Notes under the pieces: generated by a model
The model's database searches: none
Told to the model about the DNA's origin: nothing
What the model saw: the letters and a program-made list of their open reading frames with translations, nothing else
Translations under genes and position numbers: made by a program
Part shown: positions 11,606 through 21,423 of the stretch, piece after piece
How positions within the stretch are numbered: position 1 is the stretch's first letter
Layout of the letters: the number at the start of each line of letters is the position of its first letter
Source: Wurfbainia villosa
Lineage: Eukaryota > Streptophyta > Magnoliopsida > Zingiberales > Zingiberaceae
Assembly (NCBI GenBank): GCA_025175895.1
Contig: CM046001.1
Span: 49,847,719-49,911,718 of the forward strand
Direction: 5' to 3'
DNA length: 64,000 bases

Positions 11606-12370
11606 TCATCCATGGTATATTATGAGTTTGGGTTCATCTAGATGCAAGAACTATGCACCTTGAACTTAACTCATTTTTTTAACATCTCACATGTGTCTAG
11701 GTTGTATCAATACACATACTTGTCAATTTAATATTTTTGTGAGATGTGGATTTTGGTTCTTCCCTAATCTAGGGTTTCATGCATTTGTCTAGACAACTCT
11801 ATTTGATTCCCTTATAATGGGACTTCAAATCATGTCATTGCCCTTAATTCAATTTTATTAACCTAAATGCATGAATGATGATCATGACATAATTTAAAGC
11901 ATTTTCCAATAATCATGATGTCATGGCATAAACATAAACCTAAATACAAACATGAAAAAATAACCTACGTATTAATCATAACATTTTATATGATTAAATG
12001 AAATATGATGCCATAATGTGGCAAGGCATACAAAGCATGCCAAATATATAAAAAAAAAAGGTATAGGTATCTAAGTTTTAAAACAAGTTTGCCATTTTCT
12101 AGAATTATGTCCATTTTGCCATAATAACTCAAACTCCCAAGTGTGCCAAAAATCCAAAGTGGCACACCATGACCTATAAACCTAATTGTGCAAATTTTGA
12201 TCAAATTTTCAAACTTCTTAAATTTTATTGGCACATCATAAAATCTTTTAGGATATAAATTCAAACTCATTTCCAAGGTATCACATAACCTTGGAAATAA
12301 CCTAAGGTACCAACTTTGCTATGATTAGGTTAACTACCTTACCAATTCAAGTTGACACACCCTAACCCAT
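11606..12370 (-). other. H internal non-coding segment between the A insertion and the gag end
   Basis: It begins with the target duplication TCATCC and continues the H sequence broken at 2820. It is AT-rich with repeated ATGATCATGACAT-like strings and no credible ORF. By position it corresponds to the AT-rich non-coding block between gag and the PPT in T2, C and E. Confidence 0.6.
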
Positions 12371-13753
12371 TTAGCATGAGGGAATCACACTTCTAAGAAC
12401 CCAATACCTATTGGAGCTCCTTTGGTTTACTAGGTATTCACTAGGGATAACTTCCCTTAGTACCTTCCTAATGACCCTCCTAGACTTTGAAGCCTTGGTC
12501 ATTTGGGTCTTGTCACGGTTAACCCTAGGGATTTCCTCCCTTGTAACCTTCTTAGTGACTTTCCTAAGTTTCTTCGAAACCTTAGCCACTAGACATCTAC
12601 CATGGTCATCCCTAGGGATGATTTCCCTTGTGACATTGGTTTTTCTAGACCTAGATTTAATTCCATAGTCAAATGGAACATTATGGTAGGATGGTATTAC
12701 CTTCTTGGATTTAGGTTTGTGACCCAAACCTTGCCTCATAGTTGGTTCTTGCCTCTTAGATCCTAAACCTTGGCCATTAGACCCTATAATTGAATTTTGC
12801 ATCTTCCTAAGGGTCTTCTCCAATTTCTCAAGCCTTGACCTCAATGCTTGATTTTCTACCACTAATGCCTCCAATTTTGAATTTCCATTTGTTCTTTGGA
12901 CATTGTTCTTCGTTTTAGGCATATACCTACCCTTCTTTGGGTTAATCCCTAAATTGTTCTCTATCTTCCTAATAGTTTCCTTAGGTAGAATAGTTCTAGG
13001 ATTATCCTTAAGTAAATTGACATGTTTAGCACCTAATCAATAAAATCTATTCCTAGCATGCTTTTGTTCATGAGCAATGACAATAAAATTCTTAGCATGC
13101 ATGTTCTTATTATGAAAACTAGTTGGTGCATAACTAAATGATACCTTAGGGTTTGCCTTAGCTCCCCCTACATTTGAGCTCCCTACTTTGTTCTTCTTGG
13201 AGTGACTTCCCTTAGGGCATTGGCTCCTATAGTGGACCCTTTGACTGCATTTGAAGCAAATAATATACTTTTTGCTCTTTTGACCTTGGGCACCGACTTC
13301 CTTTGGCTTCTCATTGACTTTTGGTGCCGGTTGAGCTTTCTTGACTCTTTTTGGGCACTTGCTCTTATAGTGCCCTTGCTCCCTACACTCAAAGAAAATT
13401 ATGTGATATTTATTTTTGTGAATTGCATTTGAGTTACCTACTTGAATGGGAGGAAAGTTTTCTTCTTCATTTATCCCAGATGTGGATGTTTCCTCTTGTT
13501 CTTGCTCCGGAGTAGATGGTCTCTCCTCCCCCTCAATCCTCGAGTTGGAAGCTTCTTCAACCTCCAATTCTTCAACTTCTTCTACCGACCCGGATGTTGA
13601 TTCCCTTTCAACCTCTGAATCCTCGAACTCTTGGAATGATGATGATGATGATTCTTCCTCTTCGGATGTTGAGCATCTCTCAACTTTCAGGTCTTCATGA
13701 GCTTGAGAGGATGAACACTCCTCTAATTCTTGGGTTGGTGAGGGACTCTCATG
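12371..13753 (-). pseudogene. Element H gag, C-terminal part
   Basis: Two reading-frame pieces. 13567-13037 has a Ser/Thr/Glu-rich start and two zinc-knuckle motifs: FFECREQGHYKSKC, where the first Cys has become Phe, and CFKCSQRVHYRSQC, which keeps CX2CX4HX4C. 12922-12371 starts MPKTKNN, has a heptad-like stretch (LVVENQALRSRLEKLEKTL), and ends with EYLVNQ...YWVLRSVI, matching the EYLVNPIGKNLFWVPKS tail of the T2 gag. A stop or frame break separates the two. The upstream part of the gene lies at 19271-19601, beyond T2. Confidence 0.8.
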
Positions 13754-14910
13754 TGTAGGGGATCGGTATGGCCGGCTAGAGGGGGGTGAATAGCCCTCGT
13801 ACGTTGGACGTCGTAAATTGCTCGTCTACAAAAGATTAGCGCAAGCGGAATATACAAATACAAAGCAAAAGACAAACAATAAAACAAACGCTAACACGAT
13901 GGTATAACGTGGTTCACGGCTACGCCGCTAATCCACGGTCCCCGATTCGTCCTCGGTGAATCACTCCGTTAAACCAATCCACTAAATGGTCTCTCCTTTG
14001 CACCAAGCTAGGTGGAGGTAACCTTTACAACCAATATCACTCTTCTTACAATAGGATTGAAGTAAAGACAAGTAAGAAGAGTTTAGAGCTTGTGGGGCAC
14101 TAGGAAGATCGTTTGGAGTATGAGCATTAGCCTCTCAAAGGCTTACACCATCTCTTTTTATAGAGAGGGATAACTTCTTCCGTGCCCTTGGCGATCACCG
14201 TCACTAGCGGCCTCGAACACGTCGGATCCCGGCCGTTGTAGTCAGCGGAACTCTTGGCGATCGTGATGGACCTCATCGTCGATCGGCTGCCTCCGTAATC
14301 GGCGCCCGATCGGCTCTGACGGTTCTGTGGCGAAACCCCATTGACGATCATTCGCGCCTTGGCGATCGTGATCGATCGGCCCGCGTATGGTAATCGGCAT
14401 CGCTGGCCTAATCCGATCGATCGTATACGGTCGAACTCACTCGACTCGGGCGATCGCCATGACATAGCGGATCGGCGGTGTCGAAAAACCCATCCGACAC
14501 TTGGCCAAAGGGCCAAGTTTCACCTAAGAGCTACCCTTCCCGGGTTACAATCGCTCACTCTCATTTCTGAGTCCTCGCCCGAAGTTCTCTTCGTTCTCGG
14601 CCACGTCCTCGGCGGCATCGACGCGGCTCTGCAATGCTCGCTTCGCGTCTCTTGCCTCGAAGTCTACTTCCTCGGCTTCACTCCAAGCTTCGTCCGCGGT
14701 CCCTCGGATGCTCCAAGCGCACGGCTTCCGCAAAGCTATCCTTCACCGACTCAAGGCACGAGTCATGAGATGTGAAACTCGCCACGGCTCCATGTGCGAA
14801 TTACTAAGTCCTGCACGACTTCAACGCACATATCATATCAACATATCAAACTAACTTAAACCCTTTGCCACACCATCAAAACCATAACACGACAAGAGAT
14901 TGCCCTAACA
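13754..14910 (-). repeat. 3' LTR of T2 (1157 bp)
   Basis: The part nearest the R/U5 end (13754-14160) is almost identical to 18071-18480 and 14510-14910 matches 18868-19270. The middle, about 14170-14500, differs strongly from its partner, with indels and GATCG-rich text in place of AGTCGACT motifs. The minus-strand TATA box is in the TTTTTATAGAGAGGG block near 14155-14165. Confidence 0.9.
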
Positions 14911-16280
14911 ATCTCCCCCTTTTTGATGTGTGGCAATCCGTTTAAGTTAGGTAAAAACATTTGATATAAATTCTAAGGTAAGAAAGCATGTAAAGATAAA
15001 CATGATATAGCAACATGCAACTCCCCCTTAATCCATGAAACTCTCCATGCAAATTTTCTCCCCCTATCATATATTTCTCCCCCTAAAATATATTTCTCCC
15101 CCTAAAATAATTAACTTAAACATAATTATTTCTCCCCCTTTGACACCATCAAAAAGATTAACACTAAGTTATAAGCTCATGGCATCAAGTATAATAGAGG
15201 AAAAATATGACAAGTTGATTTAAAAATTGGGTACCACTTGTTGATGGCATCAAGTATATTTCTACCACTTGTTGGAGGTTTACAAACTGAATTCGGCCTC
15301 CAATGTTCTGATTCTGAGCCACGATCATTGCTATCGATGGCAATGATCGGTAGCACAAAGGAATCCAAATTTCTGATTTTCTGGACGAATTTCAGAAATG
15401 CATTATAAATTTCAAAAAATTTGAAAAATAATGAAATTTGGGGAACATATTTCTTTTAAGTATATCTATCAATGAAAAATAGTTTTTCATGAAAACTCAT
15501 TATATTTTCTTGTTTTTGCCAAAAATCCAAACACTTGAAAAACCACTAGTTTTTGAGCATGTTAGTATCCATTTTAGCACCTAGTCTTGCTTTGAATTGT
15601 TCCAAAACATGAATACATAGATTTTAGATTAAGAAATTGTTTTGAAAACATATGAAATATCCAACCATGATCTTTGGGCAATATGTCTATGAATTAAACA
15701 TAAGCCTTCCCCATGATTGGTCTATTATTGCTATTTTGATACTTTAGATGACCATCTAAATGCCATAGGCATTAGTGGACATTTGTATCATCCTAACATC
15801 TCACCCATGCTAAGTTTGCAATCAAGTTAGCCTATAGTGAGTGTGAGATGCATCCTAGGGGGTATTTGTATATACTTAACCCATATATTCATGCAATTCT
15901 ATCATGGTTAAGTATCAACCTAACATCCTACATGATCATAATGACATATATCAATTAATTCTACATTATAATCATGAAATACATGTTTTCATCAATTTTA
16001 TAACCATGCATTAGGTAATATGTGATGATAATAAACAAATTATCACCTAAAGCATGATTTAAACCTATTTCTAGTGATAACGTGCCAAATTTCAAAATCA
16101 TAAATCATGATTTAAAACATACATAGCAATTACATTAATCATCATGATTTAGGCATTATTACCTATTTATGGGTACGTTATCATCACCCAACACTATCTA
16201 AAAAATGTTGTCCCGTCATCCTAAGTCAACCAAATTATGATATAGGTCAAGTTCATATGGTTGACTACCCTAGGGTTATT
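14911..16280 (-). other. T2 non-coding region between gag and the PPT
   Basis: It begins with the PPT complement ATCTCCCCCTTTTTG and runs 1.37 kb to the gag stop without a credible ORF. Repeated CTCCCCCT strings lie at 15020-15140. At 15322-15349 a hairpin has arms CGATCATTGC and GCAATGATCG. Text such as CATGATCTTTGGGCAATATG (about 15667) is also found in C (34101) and, on the opposite strand, in E (53050). Conservation of a non-coding block across three elements suggests a cis function or shared descent. Confidence 0.75.
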
Positions 16281-18008
16281 CTAACCCTTAAGGATGGATT
16301 TTGGAACCCAAAATAGATTCTTTCCTATTGGGTTCACTAAATACTCCTTGGGGATCCATTTCCTAGCAATTACTTTCTTTTTATCTTGTCCCCTAGCTAT
16401 TAGGCATTTATAGGCCTTTTCATTTTTCTTTTCTTTGTATCCTAGGCCTTTCTTGTTGAAACTAGCTCTTTGGCTCCCTAAGATCATGTTCAATGGGTTG
16501 GAGCCAATAGTGAATTTCTCTAGGGCTTTGGTTAAATAATCTACCTTTTCCCTTAATGCCCTATTTTCCTCTATGCATGCATCATTAACATCCAAAGGCA
16601 TATAATCATGTGAGCATGCTTCATTTGAGCTAGAAGAAATACTATCATTTAAGCATGCATTTTCTAGTTTATTTTCTAGGTCCTTAATTTGATCTAGCAT
16701 GCTTTTGTTTTTCTTCTTAGCTCTAAATAAATCTCTAGTTAAGCTAGAAACCATGGAAACTATTTTCTTAGGGGTTAGATTTGTTACCATAGTTTCCATG
16801 TCCTCTTCTTCGGATGAGGAGGATGTGGAAGCTCCCCCTTCATTTGAGCTCTCCCCATTTGAGCTTGATCCTTCATTTTCGGATGAAGAGCAATCCAAGT
16901 CATCAAAGGCCATCAAGGCCAAATTGGTGACAAAGGCATTCTCCTCATCCGATGATGAGGAGGAGGATGAGGATGGATCATCCCAAGTCCTTGCCTTGAG
17001 AGCCTTAGCCTTTCCCTTCTCCTTTGTCTTCTTCTCCTCTTCCTTCTTTTTCTTGCTCCCCTTTTTCTTCTTCTTTTCTTCTTTCTTTTTCCTTTCTTCC
17101 TTGCTCTTGTTTAGGAGAGGACAATTGTCCCTTATGTGCCCTTCTCCTTGGCAATTATAGCATATGACCGTCCCCCTTGGTCTTCTATTCCTATCATTAG
17201 ATTTATCAAATCTAAAATTCTTAAATGCACGTCTTACCCTCCTTACCATATAGGCTTCTTCGGTGCTATCCATGGAGGAGGAGGAAGATGCTTCATCATC
17301 GGAGGAGGAGGTGATTTCCATCTTCTTCTTCCCCTTATTTGCCAATAATGCTACTCCTCTTGAGGGTTGAATTTTAGGCTCCTCTTGTATTCCCTCAAGC
17401 CTTGTTTCGTGGAGTTCCATTGTTGAGAAGAACTCCTCCAAGGTGCTCACTTCTAAATTCTTTGAGATATAGAATGAGTCCACCATGGAGCTCCACTTTG
17501 AGGACCGGGGAAAGGCATCTATGGCCTTCATTACCATATCCCGGTTTGATAGCTTCTCACCTACACTTGTTAGTCCATTTAAAATTTCTTTGAATCTAGA
17601 ATGCAAAGAAATTACCTTTTCTCCCTTTTCTAATTTGATGTTGGATAGTTGGGAGCGGAGGAGATCTCTCCTTGCTAGCTTTGCCTCGGATGTGCCTTCA
17701 TGAAGCTCAATTAGCTTCTCCCACATCTCCTTGGCGCTTAGGCATTCTCCTATTCGGTTGATTTCTTGTTGGGGGAGCACATTGAAGAGATGATGTTTGG
17801 CTTTTGAATTTGCAAGGTGCTCTTCCCTTTGCCTTTTGGTCCACCTAGATTTCTCTATTGGCTTCCCTTCTTCATCCCTAGGCAAAACGAAACCGGATTC
17901 CATTGTAATCATTATATCAAAATCCGTTTCGAAAAATACCTCCATTCGCTTCTTCCACCAAGCGAATTCTCCTTCAAACTTCGGAGGATGGATGTTGGAG
18001 CCGGCCAT
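16281..18008 (-). CDS. gag: Gag of TR-GAG element T2, intact (575 aa)
   Basis: Structural Gag that should form the virus-like particle and bind element RNA. Residues 1-30 (MAGSNIHPPKFEGEF, then WWKKRMEVFF) and about 70-205 form the plant Copia gag domain (DUF4219/UBN2-like: KLIELHEGTSEAKLARRDLL, VSTLEEFFSTMELHE). A CCHC knuckle lies at C283, C286, H291, C296 (CYNCQGEGHIRDNC). Next come a Lys/Glu-rich tract (about 301-345), Ser/acidic tracts (350-420) containing ALMAFDDLD, a probable coiled coil (about 430-530) and the tail WIPKEYLVNP...WVPKSILKG. The start is the first Met after the PBS, 48 bp away. No pol follows. The same protein is encoded by C (one stop) and E (broken). The domain order is that of SIRE/Maximus-type Gag, but the ORF ends where protease would start. 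Confidence 0.92.
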   Translation of the reverse strand: MAGSNIHPPKFEGEFAWWKKRMEVFFETDFDIMITMESGFVLPRDEEGKPIEKSRWTKRQREEHLANSKAKHHLFNVLPQQEINRIGECLSAKEMWEKLIELHEGTSEAKLARRDLLRSQLSNIKLEKGEKVISLHSRFKEILNGLTSVGEKLSNRDMVMKAIDAFPRSSKWSSMVDSFYISKNLEVSTLEEFFSTMELHETRLEGIQEEPKIQPSRGVALLANKGKKKMEITSSSDDEASSSSSMDSTEEAYMVRRVRRAFKNFRFDKSNDRNRRPRGTVICYNCQGEGHIRDNCPLLNKSKEERKKKEEKKKKKGSKKKKEEEKKTKEKGKAKALKARTWDDPSSSSSSSSDEENAFVTNLALMAFDDLDCSSSENEGSSSNGESSNEGGASTSSSSEEEDMETMVTNLTPKKIVSMVSSLTRDLFRAKKKNKSMLDQIKDLENKLENACLNDSISSSSNEACSHDYMPLDVNDACIEENRALREKVDYLTKALEKFTIGSNPLNMILGSQRASFNKKGLGYKEKKNEKAYKCLIARGQDKKKVIARKWIPKEYLVNPIGKNLFWVPKSILKG

Positions 18009-18055
18009 TTTAAAAGTTGCTTGTTGTGGCGGTTAGTCCTCGACAAGCTTTCCTC

Positions 18056-18068
18056 GGCTCTGATACCA
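18056..18068 (-). other. PBS of T2
   Basis: GGCTCTGATACCA on the plus strand, that is TGGTATCAGAGCC on the element strand, two bases from the 5' LTR end. Initiator-Met type. Confidence 0.92.
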
Positions 18069-18070
18069 CT

Positions 18071-19270
18071 TGTAGGGGATCGGTATGGCCGGCTAGAGGG
18101 GGGTGAATAGCCCTCGTACGTTGGACGTCGTAAATTGCTCGTCTACAAAGGATTAGCGCAAGCGGAATATACAAATATAAAGCACAAGACAAACAATAAA
18201 ACAAACGCTAACACGATGGTATATCGTGGTTCACGGCTACGCCGCTAATCCACGGTCCCCGATTCGTCCTCGGTGAATCACTCCGTTAAACCAATCCACT
18301 AAATGGTCTCTCCTTTGCACCAAGCTAGGTGGAGGTAACCTTTACAACCACTATCACTCTTCTTACAATAGGATTGAAGTAAAGACAAGTAAGAAGAGTT
18401 TAGAGCTTGTGGGGCACTAGGAAGATCGTTTGGAGTATGAACATTAGCCTCTCAAAGGCTTACACCCTCTCTTTTTATAGAGAGGGCTAACTTCTTCCCG
18501 TTTGCCGCCATCGATCATTGCGCCCTTGGCAATCGATCGTCCTACAACGGCCTCCGAACACGTCGGATCCCGGCCGTTGTAGTCAGCGGAACTCTTGGCG
18601 TCGGCGATGGACCTCATCGATGCCGCCTCGTAGTCGATCGCCCGATCGGCTACGAGCGGTTAATGGCGAAACCCCATTGACGATCATTGCGCCTTGGCCG
18701 ATCGATGTCTTCGTCATCGCCACGTATGTGATCGGCCGATCGCTGGCCACAATCCAGTCAGTCGTATACCAGTCGAACTCACTCGACTCAGAGCAGTCGA
18801 CTGCCATGACATGGCAGTCGACTGGTGTCGGGAAAACCCATCCGACACTTGGCCAAATGGCCAAGTTTCACCTAAGAGCTACCCTTCCCGGGTTACAATC
18901 GCTCACTCTCATTTCTCGGAGTCCCTCGCCTTCGAAGTTCTCTTCGTTCTCGGCCACGTCCCTCGGCAGCATCAGGCGCACGGCTCTGCAATGCTCCTTC
19001 GCGTCTCTTGCCTCGAAGTCTACTTCCTCCGGCTTCACTCCAAGCTTCTCGTCCGGTGGTCCCTCGGATGCTCCAAGCGCACGGCTTCCGCAAAGCTATC
19101 CTTCACCGACTCAAGGCACGAGTCATGAGATGTGAAACTCGCCACGGCTCCATGTGCGAATTACTAAGTCCTGCACGACTTCAACGCACATATCATATCA
19201 ACATATCAAACTAACTTAAACCCTTTGCCACACCATCAAAACCATATCACGGCAAGAGATTGCCCTAACA
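18071..19270 (-). repeat. 5' LTR of T2 (1200 bp)
   Basis: It starts TGTAGGGGATCGGTATGG and ends ATTGCCCTAACA on the plus strand. The minus-strand TATA box TATAAAAA is at 18472-18479. Upstream of it on the element strand lies a variable module (about 18490-18840) that includes a 31-bp palindrome at 18794-18824, arms CAGTCGACTGCCATG and CATGGCAGTCGACTG around a single A. The module differs from that of the 3' LTR although the flanking LTR DNA is nearly identical. Confidence 0.92.
18472..18479 (-). promoter_or_regulatory. TATA box of the T2 5' LTR
   Basis: TATAAAAA on the minus strand, inside a short inverted repeat CCCTCTC...GAGAGGG. The same block occurs in C (36952-36959). Confidence 0.65.
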
Positions 19271-19601
19271 TCATGGAGCTCAATCAACTTTCTCCATAAC
19301 TCCTTAGCATCCCTAAATTCTCCTAATCTAGACAAGACATCGTTAGGTATTAAATTTTCTAAAAATTTAGTTACCTTAACCTCGGTCTTAAATTTTTCGT
19401 GTTGCTCCTTGGTCCATTTCTTGATTTTGAGGATTCTTCCTTTGTTGTCCACTGGTAGGTCAAATCCATCCATGATGATAACCAACTCTCTATTTTCATC
19501 ATCAAGAAAGTCTCCATCCTCGCCCTCCATGCCGAAAAGTCATCTCGGTCGAACGGTGGAGGAATTCGGGTGTCATAGCCAAATCCATCACTTGGCTCCA
19601 T
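19271..19601 (-). pseudogene. Element H gag, N-terminal part
   Basis: It starts MEPSDGFGYDTRIPPPFDRD with SAWRARMETFL, the N-terminal gag domain typical of plant Copia elements. After a frameshift near 19500 it continues as IMDGFDLPVDNKGRILK ... RLGEFRDAKELWRKLIELHD. The gene is interrupted exactly at the T2 target duplication and resumes at 13753. The Met start lies about 50 bp from the PBS. Confidence 0.82.
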
Positions 19602-19649
19602 CTTCCTCTAGCACTGCTCTCATGACTGTGAATCTGGAGAAGAGCCCTT

Positions 19650-19718
19650 GGCTCTGATACCAATTGTAGGGTATCAAAGTGATTTGTTCTTTTGAGAGCC
19701 CCTGACTTTGATACCGAT
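19650..19718 (-). other. PBS / LTR junction of H, partly duplicated
   Basis: GGCTCTGATACCA (19650-19662) is followed by ATTGTAGGG, and about 54 bp later a variant GACTTTGATACCGA (19704-19717) is followed by TGTAGGGACCG. Both copies look like PBS plus LTR edge on the minus strand. The second (outer) one is taken as the LTR boundary because its continuation GATATGGTCATGCTAGA resembles the T2 and C LTR starts. Confidence 0.6.
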
Positions 19719-20271
19719 TGTAGGGACCGATATGGTCATGCTAGAAGGAGGGGTGAATAGCAGTTCTTGATTTTGTGCTTGATTCGATCGCTCGATTGCA
19801 TGTTCATCTACAGCAATGTTAGGGTGAAGCAGAATATACAAATAAAATGCACAAACAAAAAAATAAGAAAAGCATACAAACACAGCGATATAAAGTAATT
19901 CGGAACCTAGGGTTCCTACTCCACGGGTGAGCTCTAGTGATGCACACCACCACTATCAAACTTCTCCTTCTCGGTGACAAACCGGAGGTGGAGAAACTTC
20001 TTACAAGTTTCTTACAACAATAAGAATAAAATACAATAAGCAAATACAAAAATTACAAAAGCAAATGAAAAATAAGTGAACACACTTTACAAGTTAGGGC
20101 TTTTGAATGCTTGATTGTTGGTTGCTTTGGGAAAGCTTGAAGGACCTTGAAATGCACCAACACTTCACCTCAAATCGTCCCTAGAACCGCTGTCGAAATC
20201 CTCCCCATCGAGCTCCTTTTATGCCTCTGCGTGACCTAGATTTTCACTTAGCAGTCTACTACGAAAAGGCA

Positions 20272-20600
20272 TCAGTCGACTACCTACAATGTTTTTGTCT
20301 CACAACGGACTTAATCTACGTTGACATTCTAGCTAACGGATACCTTAGCAGTCGACTGCCCTTACCAGTAGTCGACTGCAAAGCCCGTAGTCGACTAGCT
20401 AGTTGACTATGGGATATTCTGTGCCCGTGTCTGCAAACACCAGTCAACTGCTCACACTCGTAGTCGACTGCTAGAGCACAGGTCGAGCAGTCAAGCCTCA
20501 GTCGACTACATGACCAGTTCACTGCTCTGAGTCAACTCAACTCCTGAGTGTCAAACACTCAGCCAGTTGACTATCTAATACCCCAGTCGACTGATAAACC
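20272..20600. repeat. AGTCGACT palindrome cluster in the U3 of H
   Basis: Seven exact AGTCGACT copies, mostly as CAGTCGACTG or TAGTCGACTG, plus decayed forms such as AGTCAACT and AGTTGACT, within about 330 bp. The window start (1-180) holds the corresponding part of the other LTR with three exact copies. Confidence 0.88.
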
Positions 20601-20774
20601 TCAACAATGAGGTTTAACCCTAAGTGTGATCCCCTTATACTTGATAAACACCCTTAGGCTAGACCTAAGCCTTTAGGCCACTTCCATCAGCCTCACGCCT
20701 CTCAGATCCCTCGAGTCCATAACTCTTCATCCTTGCGCTAGCCTTCAAGTGTCTCCATAGGTTATGTCATGCCA

Positions 20775-21215
20775 ACTAAGTTCCTTGCCAAGGTACATTT
20801 GGACTTATGCTACCAAGACTCCATGCTTGGACTTTACGCTACCAATATCACAACCTTGAACTTTCTAATTGCCAAGCATCCATACTTGAACTTTCACTGC
20901 CAAAGTTCACTTGGACTTTACGCCGCCAAGACTACACACTTGGACTTATGCTGGCAAGACTATAACTTTGGAATTTCCTTGCAAAGTACCCATGTCTTGG
21001 ACTTTCCATTGCCAAGACCCATGCTTGGACTTTTCAATTGCCAAGTACCCATGACTTGGACTTTCACATGCCAAGTGCCCATGACTTGGACTTTACCATT
21101 GCCAAGTACCCATGACTTGGACTTTACCATTGTCAAGACCCATGTTTGGACTTTTCATGTCAAGTACCCGAGACTTGGACTTTCTATGCTAAGTTTCTAA
21201 ACTTGGACTTCTCTC
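20775..21215. repeat. TTGGACTTT minisatellite in the H 5' LTR
   Basis: Same array as in the left LTR: TTGGACTTT every 25-31 bases with linkers such as CCATTGCCAAGTACCCATGAC. About fifteen degenerate units. Confidence 0.85.
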
Positions 21216-21423
21216 GAGTTCTACTCGAGCTAGGTCATTCTTTACCTGAGGCCGATTGCTTCAACAATCTCCCCATAAAGCTATCTCCTCATATGGTCAA
21301 AGTCATGTCAACCATATGATCAATCCATTTTCAAACAATGGGAAAACCATTGTCAAACATTAAAACACTACTCGAGTCTCACTCGAGTCTGATCAATCAT
21401 GACCTGGGCCGATTGCACCAACA

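Larger units (their letters stand above)
13754..19270 (-). mobile_element. Element T2: complete gag-only Copia-type retrotransposon (TR-GAG) with intact gag
   Basis: Reading on the minus strand: 5' LTR 18071-19270, PBS 18056-18068, gag 16281-18008, 1.37 kb of non-coding DNA, PPT 14911-14925, 3' LTR 13754-14910. LTRs start TGTTAGGGCAATC and end CCTACA on the element strand. The 5-bp target duplication TCATG (13749-13753 and 19271-19275) is perfect. It is inserted in the H gag. There is no protease, integrase or reverse transcriptase; the gag resembles the SIRE/Maximus Copia type. Because gag is open and the TSD perfect, this is one of the younger insertions. Confidence 0.93.
1..21423 (-). mobile_element. 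Element H: old gag-only Copia-type LTR retrotransposon (TR-GAG), split by nested insertions
   Basis: The 3' LTR (1-1719, start outside the window) and 5' LTR (19719-21423) share the same order of blocks: AGTCGACT cluster, a stop-start TTGGACTTT minisatellite, and an end reading GGGCCGATT...CACCAACA. Between them on the minus strand lie a gag N-terminus (19271-19601) and a gag C-terminus with two zinc knuckles (12371-13753). They were separated by the T2 insertion, whose 5-bp target duplication TCATG marks the break. A Copia (A) and a TRIM are further insertions. No protease, integrase or reverse transcriptase was found in the H-derived segments. Everything else in 1-21423 is nested inside H, so H is the oldest layer here. 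Confidence 0.82.
19719..21423 (-). repeat. 5' LTR of element H (about 1.7 kb)
   Basis: It starts TGTAGGGACCGATATGG and ends GATTGCACCAACA. A TATA-like string CATAAAAGG lies on the minus strand around 20213-20222. Upstream of it on the element strand are an AGTCGACT cluster (20272-20600) and the TTGGACTTT minisatellite (20775-21215). The left LTR (1-1719) has the same plan. Confidence 0.82.

Noticed and set aside
14341..14775. ORFs in the LTRs of T2, C and E (also near 18518-19135, 32911-33383, 53967-54392)
   Set aside because: They lie in GC-rich LTR DNA, differ between the two LTRs of one element and have no recognisable domain.
16699..17160. Ser/Phe-rich plus-strand ORF opposite the T2 gag (also 35142-35621 opposite the C gag)
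   Set aside because: It is the antisense shadow of the Lys-rich and Ser/acidic tracts of gag.
13754..19270. Host zinc-knuckle gene with a Ser-rich domain
   Set aside because: The ORF is bounded by PBS, PPT, LTRs and a TSD and has homologues in C and E, so it is a retrotransposon gag.
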